Origin: Prevotella sp.
GTDB lineage: Bacteria > Bacteroidota > Bacteroidia > Bacteroidales > Bacteroidaceae
Length of the DNA stretch: 9,762 bases
Reading direction: 5' to 3'
Assembly: GCA_003483565.1 (NCBI GenBank)
Contig: DMYZ01000229.1
Span: forward strand, 1-9,762
This document shows, piece by piece, positions 1 to 8,400 of the stretch (positions within the stretch are counted from its first letter, which is position 1; each line of letters opens with the position of its first letter). The position numbers and the translations under genes are program-made. The notes beneath the pieces are model-generated. The model worked only from the letters and a program-made list of their open reading frames with translations. It did not search any database and was not told the DNA's origin.

Positions 1-3000
1 ATAGATGTTCCGTTGGGTTCTCATCCTACTGTTTTTAGTTGTAATCTTCCTGAACAGATACTTCGTCCGGGAAGAGAAAAAAGCGGTCAGGACCAACATG
101 TGAAATTTACCTATCTTAATTTGTCAGGTCAGGAAATCAAAGCAACAGTTCGCTATAGTATAGATGGTGGGAATTGGAAAGAAGTGACGACCAATACAGA
201 CATGCTGCTTTATGATAGTATATTTGATAAGGCATCTGTAAAAGATGGGCTGATAAGCATGCTCCCTTCAGGAAGACATACTTTAGAGGCTATTTGTGAA
301 AAAGATACGCTGAAGAAAGATTTTGATATTTTCAGCATGGATGATAAAGCTCCTATCAGTAATACTCATTGTTGGTTCTATCAAACAGCCGGTTGTTTTA
401 GTGAAAATTCTGAAGACTCTGTATATGTACAAATCGGCTCGAGTGATGCATCTGTACACGTTCTCTATACCATTGTATCCGGTAACACCTTACTTGAAAG
501 TAAAACATTTGAACTTAATAAATCTTTATGTACGAGAGCTTTCTCATATAAGCCGGAATATGGTAATGGCATCGTTATCAATTATGCTTGGGTAAAAGAC
601 GGCATTACCTATACCCAGCAGGCGAGGATAGAGAAACCATTGTCTTCAAAAAAATTGCATTTAAGTTGGTCTACTTTCCGCAATCGTCTGGTGCCGGGAC
701 AGAAGGAACAGTGGACGCTGAATATCAAGGATGATAATCAACATCCGGTAAGGGCGCAAGTAATAGTATCTCTTTATGATAAGAGTCTCGATCAGTTGAA
801 ACCTTTCACGTGGACTTTCTTCCCGAATATCTATATAAATCTTCCTTCTGTAAGTTGGAATTATAATAGAGGTGGATATGAATATGGATTGACTGTCAGC
901 AATATGCTTAATGAAACTTATTATGACGAGAGAGAACTTGATTTTGGACAGATTGATCAAATGTTTTTACCTTTAGGCAATAGAAATTATAATGAATCTG
1001 TTTTTAATGCTGTAGGAGGTGAAGGATCTCTTCGAAAGTCACGTGCTTTGCAGGCAAAGTCTATGCTTGCAAGCGGAGCGACGCCAGAGTCCGGCAATAA
1101 GTTATTTGATGTTGTAGAGAAGATGCCTTCGACTTCTTTTGGCAGCAATGTTCCTGTTCCTGAAGGCAGTTCATCACAGTTACGCGAGAATCTTAGCGAG
1201 ACAGCTTTCTTTTATCCTAATATTGAGAGTGATGACAAGGGCAATGCAAAGATCAGCTTTACTCTTCCTGAGAGCGTGACGACCTGGCGCTTTCTAGGCT
1301 TTGCCCATGATAAAGAGATGCGTTATGGCTTTATTGATGGTGAAACCGTTGCCAGTAAACAAATTATGATTCAGCCTAATCTTCCTCGTTTTATTCGTCA
1401 AGGAGATGACGCTGTTATAAAGGCACAGATTTCCAATACCTCCAATAAAATTCAGAGAGGTGTTGCTCTTTTACAGTTCGTCAATCCTGAGTCTCAGAAA
1501 ATAGTCTTTACACAAACAGTCCATTATCAGGTTGAGGCCGGTGGAAACGAAACTGTTGCTTTCAATCTTAACTCTTCAAGCCTTGATCCGGATCTTTATG
1601 TTGTCCGTGTTATAGCCAAGGGTAATGGATTTAGTGATGGTGAGCAGCATTATATGCCTGTTATCAGCCGTCAGGAATTGATTCTCAATACATTGCCTTT
1701 TACCTTGGAGGGTATAGGTGATAAAGTAATTGATCTACAGAATCTCACAGAAAAAACATCAGTTATAAAGGGTAAATCTTCTTCCGATCAGCCTAGATAT
1801 ACTCTGGAGTATACCAATAATCCTGCATGGATGATGGTTCAGGCTTTGCCAGCACTTTCAACTCCGCAAGCTGACAATGCCATTGACATAGCCGCTGCTT
1901 ATTATTCCAATCGTATTTCTAAAGACTTGCTTTATCGTTTGCCGCAAATTAAGACTGTTATTGATCTTTGGAAACATAATAGCAAAAACGAAGTCTTGAA
2001 TTCAGAATTAGCCAGGAATGAGGAACTTAAGCAACTTCTTCTCAGTGAGACTCCTTGGGTGTTGGATGCAGACAAAGAAACAGGCCAGCGACAGGCTCTT
2101 ATCAATTATTTTGATGTTAATCAGGTTGAGCAGCGCCTTTCCGATGATCTCGGCAAGTTGAAATCTCTTCAGAATATTGACGGGAGCTGGAGCTGGTGGA
2201 AAGGCATGTCCGGCAGTCGTGAACTTACCCAAGCCGTAGCGACCATTCTTGCACGACTTCATGTCTTTAGTGCTCCTGACAGCAGTGCTGAGGATATGTT
2301 GCAGAGGGCTATTGCCTTTATGCAAGGAGAAGTTTCTGATGAAGTTAAGAATATGAAGAAGGATAGTATTAATGATCCTTCTGAGTTTTCCCTTCATTAT
2401 CTCTATATTCTTGCTATTGATGATGCGAAATTAAATAAAGAAGGTGAAGCAGACAAGCAATATCTTCTTCATAAGTTGGCAACTATGCCGGCAGCACTTA
2501 CTATTTATGGCAAGGCACGCGGTGCAGTCATCTTTGCTAAGAATAATATGATGAAGCAGGCACGACAATATTTGCAAAGTGCAGAAGAATATACTGTTCA
2601 AAATTCTGAGACGGGACGTTATTATGATACTCCGAAGGCTTATTATAGCTGGCGTGATTATCGTATACCAACAGAAGTTGCTGTTATTGAAGCTTATCAT
2701 TTATTAAAACCTCAGGATACTAAATCAGTAGAAGAGATGCAACGCTGGCTGTTGTTATCGAAACGTACTCAGCTTTGGGATACTCCGGTGAATTCTGTAG
2801 ATGCGGTATCTGCTTTTATGACGGATTCTAGTCATTCTTTTACTACAGATTCCCCTAAAGCTATTATCAAAATAGACAGCCATCAGCTTAAAGTTGTTAC
2901 ATCTCAGGCTGGACTTGGGTATATCAGGGCAACTTTTCAAGGAAATAAAAAGAAACTTAGTATCGAGAAAAAAAATAATGGTATAAGCTGGGGGGCGGTT

Positions 3001-3438
3001 TATGTACAGACATTCCAGGATGTCAGTGATATTGCAGCCAAATCCAGTGGCATTACCGTTACGAGAGAACTGCTTGAGGATAAAGATAAATCAGCTGATG
3101 TTCAAGGCACCACTCTTCATGTTGGAGATAAAGTAAAAGTTCGCATAACCCTTAAAGCTGACCGCGATTATGATTTTGTTGAAGTCGTTGATAAGCGTGC
3201 AGCTTGTCTTGAGCCTGTCGCTCCTTTGAGTGGATATCAACGTTCTTACTATATCACTCCGAAAGACAACGTTACAAACTATTATTTCGATCGTTTGTCT
3301 AAAGGTACTCATGTTATTGAAACCGAATATTATATAGACAGAGAAGGCAATTACCAGAGTGGAAGCTGTACGGCTCAATGTGCTTATAGTCCAGCTTATC
3401 AAGGAAGAGCTGCCTCTGTCAGTTTAATTGTAAAATAG
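1..3438 (+). CDS. Alpha-2-macroglobulin family protein, thioester-less, 5' end outside window
   Basis: The reading frame is open from the first base, so the start lies before the window and 1145 residues are visible; the TTG at 13 is only the first possible start codon in view. Residue numbers count from base 1. Visible parts in order: macroglobulin-like beta domains (about 1-215); a bait-region domain opening near 221-238 with F-R-x-R-L-x-P-G-Q-x-E-x-W and later S-L-Y-D-x-S-L-D; a short linker (about 330-395); the conserved A2M core beginning S-E-T-A-F-F-Y-P-N near 399 and running through P-N-L-P-R-F-I-R-Q-G-D; an alpha/alpha-toroid (thioester-type) domain with G-S-W-S-W-W at 728-733; and a C-terminal domain (1041-1145) ending in the usual G-R-A-A-S-V. 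The thioester C-x-E-Q is absent: the matching region (620-629) reads S-T-P-Q-A-D-N-A-I-D. Bacterial A2Ms are periplasmic or surface envelope proteins thought to trap proteases; without the thioester any trapping would be non-covalent. It is followed after 3 bases by the DUF1573 gene. Family call is firm; function is inferred. Confidence 0.9.
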   Translation: MDVPLGSHPTVFSCNLPEQILRPGREKSGQDQHVKFTYLNLSGQEIKATVRYSIDGGNWKEVTTNTDMLLYDSIFDKASVKDGLISMLPSGRHTLEAICEKDTLKKDFDIFSMDDKAPISNTHCWFYQTAGCFSENSEDSVYVQIGSSDASVHVLYTIVSGNTLLESKTFELNKSLCTRAFSYKPEYGNGIVINYAWVKDGITYTQQARIEKPLSSKKLHLSWSTFRNRLVPGQKEQWTLNIKDDNQHPVRAQVIVSLYDKSLDQLKPFTWTFFPNIYINLPSVSWNYNRGGYEYGLTVSNMLNETYYDERELDFGQIDQMFLPLGNRNYNESVFNAVGGEGSLRKSRALQAKSMLASGATPESGNKLFDVVEKMPSTSFGSNVPVPEGSSSQLRENLSETAFFYPNIESDDKGNAKISFTLPESVTTWRFLGFAHDKEMRYGFIDGETVASKQIMIQPNLPRFIRQGDDAVIKAQISNTSNKIQRGVALLQFVNPESQKIVFTQTVHYQVEAGGNETVAFNLNSSSLDPDLYVVRVIAKGNGFSDGEQHYMPVISRQELILNTLPFTLEGIGDKVIDLQNLTEKTSVIKGKSSSDQPRYTLEYTNNPAWMMVQALPALSTPQADNAIDIAAAYYSNRISKDLLYRLPQIKTVIDLWKHNSKNEVLNSELARNEELKQLLLSETPWVLDADKETGQRQALINYFDVNQVEQRLSDDLGKLKSLQNIDGSWSWWKGMSGSRELTQAVATILARLHVFSAPDSSAEDMLQRAIAFMQGEVSDEVKNMKKDSINDPSEFSLHYLYILAIDDAKLNKEGEADKQYLLHKLATMPAALTIYGKARGAVIFAKNNMMKQARQYLQSAEEYTVQNSETGRYYDTPKAYYSWRDYRIPTEVAVIEAYHLLKPQDTKSVEEMQRWLLLSKRTQLWDTPVNSVDAVSAFMTDSSHSFTTDSPKAIIKIDSHQLKVVTSQAGLGYIRATFQGNKKKLSIEKKNNGISWGAVYVQTFQDVSDIAAKSSGITVTRELLEDKDKSADVQGTTLHVGDKVKVRITLKADRDYDFVEVVDKRAACLEPVAPLSGYQRSYYITPKDNVTNYYFDRLSKGTHVIETEYYIDREGNYQSGSCTAQCAYSPAYQGRAASVSLIVK

Positions 3439-3441
3439 AAA

Positions 3442-4512
3442 ATGAAAAAGTATATCATATTTACCTTTATGCTGGTATTAGGATCAGCTGCTATTTATGC
3501 CCAGAACATAGCCACCAATGAGGAGTCTATTGATCTCGGGCAAATTCTCTTCCGTAATCCTGTTACAGTGGTTTATAACCTGAAAAACAGTGGTAAGAAA
3601 CTTCTCCTTTTGAGTGATGTTCGTATGAGTTGCGGCTGCACTTCAGTACAGTATCCTCATGAAGAGATCTCTCCAGATAAAGATTTTAAGGTTATTGTTA
3701 CCTATGATGCCAAGCAGATGGGACATTTTGAGAAGCTTATTGCTCTCTATAGTAATGCAAAGGAGAGTCCTGTTATTCTGCGCCTGAAGGGTATTGTTGT
3801 TGGCTCTCAGATTGATTTTACAGGGAGTTATCCTTTTAAAATAGGTGATTTGAAAGTAGACAAGAATAATGTAGAGTTTGATGATGTCAATCGTGGCGAT
3901 CGTCCTATTGCACAGATACATATTTTTAATATAGGAACCACGACTGTACAGCCACAAGTAATGCACGTGCCACCTTATCTTACGGCTCAAATATCACCAT
4001 CAAATCTTGCTGCGGGGCATGGAGGGGTTATCACTTTTATCCTTGATTCCAAGCAACTTCATGACCTGGGTTTGACTCAGACTGCTATCTATTTGGGGAT
4101 GTACCCTGGTGATAATGTGTCGCAGGATAAGGAAATTACTATATCTTCAGTACTTCTTCCGGCCTTTGATGAGAGACTTTCGGCTGCTGAAGATGCCCGG
4201 GCCCCTAAGTTGCAAATGTCGAATAGTACACTTGCTCTAGGTTCTTTCGGGCGAAAAAATAAGCTGAAAGGTACCGTTACTATTGCCAATAATGGCAAGG
4301 AACAACTTGATATCCGTAGTCTTCAGATGTTTACGGATGGTATGGAAGTAGCACTTAATAAAAGCAAGCTTGAACCAGGTGAAACGGCACATATAAAGGT
4401 TACAGTATTCAAGAGCATTCTAAGGAAAGCACGTTCGAAACCGCGTGTGCTTATGATAACCAATGATCCGGCACATCCGAAGGTTGTCATAAATATTGAT
4501 GTTGCAAAATAA
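3442..4512 (+). CDS. Secreted DUF1573 domain-containing protein
   Basis: A 356-residue exported protein of unknown function. The N-terminus (M-K-K then a hydrophobic stretch, ending A-I-Y-A-Q-N near residue 22) is a signal peptide, with cleavage probably after A20; there is no lipobox cysteine. Residues about 24-120 form a DUF1573 domain: I-D-L-G-Q-I near 30-35, the hallmark S-C-G-C-T at 63-67, and the G-x-F-x-K-x-I and L-K-G strands. Two further immunoglobulin-like beta modules follow, about 125-237 and 255-355; both look like DUF1573/HYDIN-type folds, the last with N-N-G-K and a closing T-N-D-P-x-x-P strand, but neither has the cysteine pair. The ATG lies 3 bases after the A2M stop within an A-rich stretch, suggesting translational coupling. 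DUF1573 proteins are abundant in Bacteroidota and uncharacterised; a structural or partner-binding role in the periplasm or at the surface beside the A2M protein is inference. Confidence 0.88.
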   Translation: MKKYIIFTFMLVLGSAAIYAQNIATNEESIDLGQILFRNPVTVVYNLKNSGKKLLLLSDVRMSCGCTSVQYPHEEISPDKDFKVIVTYDAKQMGHFEKLIALYSNAKESPVILRLKGIVVGSQIDFTGSYPFKIGDLKVDKNNVEFDDVNRGDRPIAQIHIFNIGTTTVQPQVMHVPPYLTAQISPSNLAAGHGGVITFILDSKQLHDLGLTQTAIYLGMYPGDNVSQDKEITISSVLLPAFDERLSAAEDARAPKLQMSNSTLALGSFGRKNKLKGTVTIANNGKEQLDIRSLQMFTDGMEVALNKSKLEPGETAHIKVTVFKSILRKARSKPRVLMITNDPAHPKVVINIDVAK

Positions 4513-4558
4513 AGTCTGGTCATGTCATACAAGATTTTAAAAAAAACGATAAGAAAAA

Positions 4559-5425
4559 ATGGTTCAGATAGAAATAGATAATGACAGTGGTTTTTGCTTT
4601 GGGGTGACTACGGCTATAAAAAAAGCAGAAGAAGAGTTGTCTGAAGGAGAACATTTATATTGCCTGGGCGATATTGTTCATAATGGTATGGAAGTAGAAC
4701 GGCTTTCCACTCACGGACTTATTACGATTGACCATGAGCAGATGAAAAAGCTTCATCATGTAAAGATATTACTTCGTGCCCATGGTGAGCCGCCTGAGAC
4801 TTATGAGTTGGCAAGAAAGAATGATATAGAAATCATTGATGCAACTTGCCCGGTAGTGTTGCAACTGCAGAAACGTATAAAAAAGCAATACGCAAGTAAC
4901 CCTGATGGTCAACTTGTTATTTTTGGCAAAAATGGTCATGCAGAAGTCCTTGGGCTTGTGGGCCAGACTCATAATCAAGCAATAGTCATAGAGAAGTTCG
5001 ATGATGTTAAGAAATTAGACTTTTCCCGTGATATTTTTCTCTATTCGCAGACAACGAAAAGTCTTGATGAGTTTCATCGTATCATAGATTATATTCAAGA
5101 TCATATCAGCAAGGATGCTGTTTTCAAGAGCTTTGACACGATCTGTCGTCAGGTAGCTAACCGTATGCCGAATATTGCCAGTTTTGCAAGTAAGCATGAC
5201 TTAGTTCTTTTTGTAGCAGGGATGAAAAGCAGCAATGGAAAAGTTCTCTTTAAAGAATGCCATAGTGTCAATCCTAATAGCTATCAGATAGAGAAAGCTC
5301 AGGATATACAAATGAACTGGCTTAGAGGTGTTAATACCATCGGCATCTGCGGAGCTACAAGTACCCCGAAATGGCTTATGGAAGAGTGTAAAGACTACAT
5401 ACTACATCGAGAGAATATGCTATAA
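4559..5425 (+). CDS. ispH: 4-hydroxy-3-methylbut-2-enyl diphosphate reductase (IspH/LytB)
   Basis: Cytoplasmic [4Fe-4S] enzyme of the last MEP (non-mevalonate) pathway step, reducing HMBPP to IPP and DMAPP. The 288 residues match the short single-domain IspH form and carry every family motif: G-F-C-F-G-V with C13, H41, R-A-H-G-E-P with H75, D-A-T-C-P with C97, G-H-A-E-V with H127 and the catalytic E129, Y-S-Q-T-T at 162-166, D-T-I-C-R-Q-V with C196, S-S-N at 224-226, N-P-N-S-Y at 238-242, and G-A-T-S-T-P with S268. C13, C97 and C196 are the three cluster ligands; the histidines, E129 and the S/N residues bind the diphosphate and act in proton transfer, by analogy with the E. coli enzyme. The ATG at 4559 puts the first cluster cysteine at residue 13, the normal place; it follows an A-rich leader with no Shine-Dalgarno site, usual for this phylum. 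It starts 46 bases after the DUF1573 gene with no visible terminator between, so it may share the upstream transcript. Confidence 0.97.
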   Translation: MVQIEIDNDSGFCFGVTTAIKKAEEELSEGEHLYCLGDIVHNGMEVERLSTHGLITIDHEQMKKLHHVKILLRAHGEPPETYELARKNDIEIIDATCPVVLQLQKRIKKQYASNPDGQLVIFGKNGHAEVLGLVGQTHNQAIVIEKFDDVKKLDFSRDIFLYSQTTKSLDEFHRIIDYIQDHISKDAVFKSFDTICRQVANRMPNIASFASKHDLVLFVAGMKSSNGKVLFKECHSVNPNSYQIEKAQDIQMNWLRGVNTIGICGATSTPKWLMEECKDYILHRENML

Positions 5426-5473
5426 AGTGAAAATACAGTGGAGTCAGAAACTATTGGTATAGATTAGTACTTT

Positions 5474-8400
5474 TTAAGAGCCTGTATATTCCGAGGGAGA
5501 TTTGCCAAATTGTTTCTGGAAACATTTGGCAAAATAGGAGGGACTGCTGAATCCTACCTTGAAACATATTTCACTTATCTGATAATTGTTTTCAAGCAGC
5601 AGCGATGCAGCTTTTCTTAATCGGATGATCTGTATCATTTCATTAGGTGTGACATCTGCTATACCTTTTATTTTGGCAAAGAGTCCCGAACGACTTACAC
5701 ATAATTCTTTTGCAAGATAGTCAACAGAGAAACTTGAATTTGATATATTATTTTCTATAATTTTATACATCTTAGACAAAAGTTCCTTGTCTTTTTCATT
5801 GTTCGTAATGGAAGCAATAGATATAGAAGGTTTTTCTGAGAAAGTTTTTCTCAACCTCTTGCGTATCTCTATGAGATTATTAATACATGCGCATAAATAT
5901 TGAGGAGAGAAGGGCTTTTCTATATACAAGTCGGCTCCATAGTTCATCCCTGTTACTTTTGATGATGTATCCGTTTTGGCTGTTAAAAGGACAAAAGGTA
6001 TATGACTTATTCTTTCATCGTTTCTTACTGTTTTACATAATTCAATGCCATCCATATTGGGCATCATCCAGTCGCTTATAATGATATTCGCCGTGTTTTT
6101 TCTTAGATATTCCAAGGCTTGGATCCCGTCTGTCGCAGTAATGACGGTATAAAAACCCTTCAGACTTTCCGATAGGAAAAACAACATATCTTCGTTATCG
6201 TCAACAATGAGTATTGTCGATTGTTTGTCGTTTACGGTATTCGGGTTTATGGGCATTGTCTTTTTAGTTAAGGATATTGCTTCCTTTCTGATAGCTTCAT
6301 TTGTTGTATGGAGTTCTTGTTTCATCGGTACGGTTAATATGAATTCTGAGCCTTTGTCCGGTTCCGATATTACATTTATCATTCCGTGGTGTGCTTCAAC
6401 ATATCTTTTTACAATGCTGAGTCCTATTCCTGTTCCGGGTTTATTGCCGGAAGCTTGATAAAAAGGTTTGAAGATATGTTCCTGTTCTTTTTCGTTTATC
6501 CCTTTGCCGTCATCTTTTATTGACAGGTTGAAGGTCTTTCCATCAGAACTCGTTTTTCCGTTTACAACGATATTGTGCCTGGCATATTTCGCAGCATTGT
6601 TTATCAGATTACTGATCACTTTAGTCATTGCTTCACGGTCTATACATATATAGGTATCAGGTTGTGGTATTTGTATCTTTATCGTAATATTGTTCTGATT
6701 TAAATAAGGAATAAATCGTTCTGATACGGATTTGATGATATCATTGATATTTCCTTTTGTAAAGTTTAATTTTAAATCTTCTTGTTCCACTTTTCTGAAA
6801 TCAAGCAATTGATTGATAAGGTTCAGTAATCTTTGGCTGTTACGGTCTATAATTTTTAAATTATCGAAAATCTGTTCGGGCAATTCTCTTGTAGATTGCA
6901 TGATTTTTTCCAGAGGACCGATAATAAGAGACACAGGAGTTCTTATTTCATGGGCAATTATTGTGAAAAAGTTAATCTTTGCTTCTTGTATTTCTTTTTC
7001 TTTGTTAGCTTTTATTTTTTCAACTTCGATGAAATGTTTATGCTCGTTTCTCTTTAGTGTCAAATGAAAAATGATATAGATGGAAAGAGAGAATATTAAT
7101 ATATATAGTATTTCAAATGGCAGAGTGAGATAGAATGGCGGATGGATTATCACACGTATGCTAGTGCCTTTATTATTCCATATACCGTCATTATTGCAGG
7201 CTTTCACAGTGAAAGTATATTCACCGGCGGGCAGATTGGTATATGTGGCCTTTGTCTGATTGCCTACATAGTTCCATCTGTTGTCGAACCCTTCCAACTT
7301 ATAGGCATATTGGTTTTTTGCGGGAGTGCAATAACTAAGAGCTGCATATAATATACTGATGACATTATCTGAATGAGGGAAATGTATTTCTTTCATTCTT
7401 TCTATAGGTTCTGGCAGGATGCCATCGGGATCTATTGAGAGTTCTTTGTTGAAAATTTCCACACCTGTGAGTACAACAGGCGGTTTAATCTTATTCTGAT
7501 GGATAAGTTGTGGATAGAAAGTATTAAAGCCATTGATGGTTCCGATGAATATTTCTCCCCTTTTGGTTTTCATTCCTGACGCAGAAATAAAGCCTTCACT
7601 TTGTAATCCGTCGCTTTTTGTAAATATCTTAATATTGCTTTCTGGAGTGTACTTCACTAGCCCTTTGGCAGTAGTGATCCAGTAACTGTTGTCACTTTGT
7701 ATAATACAGTTAATTGTTTCGTTTGGAATTCGTAAATGTATGTATTTGAACTTGTCGTCTTTCTTTCTGTAAGCATAGAGTCCTTCGGATGTACCGATCA
7801 TTACATTTCCGTTTGAATTTATACAAATAGAATTGATGTATGCGGGTAGTTTCTTGTTCTTGTCATTATAGTGTGACCATTCTTTCCTTGTCTGATGATA
7901 AATGTACAGTCCGTCTCCCTGAGTAGCAAACCATATATTTTTATTAGAATCTTCTTTTATGTCAATGACGAGTCCCTTGAAATTTTTTATATATATATAT
8001 TTATTCGCTTTTTTGTCATATAAGAAGGCACCGTTCATCGTTCCGATCCAGATGTTTCCCTTTCGATCTTTGTACAGAGCATAGACACTGGTTCCATTTA
8101 TAGGACTGTTTTTCCCGTTATAGATCTTTAATTTTCCATTTTTTATATTTAATATTATAAGCCCTTCAGAATAAGTGCCTATCCATAGATTATCATCGTC
8201 TATGCAGAATGCATGTGCATTAACCTTAGACAGAAAAGCCTTTCCCGGATAATTGATAAAGTTGTGTCTTTTCGGAGAAAAGCAACTTACTCCGCCATCG
8301 TCAGAGGCAATCCAGACATTGCCATTATTGTCCTGGCAGAAGCGACTTATAATCCTGCCATTTATATAGTTGCAATCTGCCGTCTGCCCGAATCGTTCGA

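Noticed and set aside
2968..2975. A8 homopolymer in the A2M gene as a frameshift or slippage site
   Set aside because: The frame is intact on both sides, the run encodes ordinary lysine codons, and no stop or alternative product follows in a meaningful way.
5426..5473. Possible bidirectional terminator between ispH and the HTCS
   Set aside because: Only a four-base stem (CTAT/ATAG) is present near 5449-5462, and it is followed some bases later by five T; this is too weak to call a terminator.
6207..6458. Plus-strand open frames inside the HTCS and minus-strand frames inside the A2M gene
   Set aside because: They lie antisense to genes with clear domain content, lack recognisable motifs, and have the composition expected of opposite-strand shadows.
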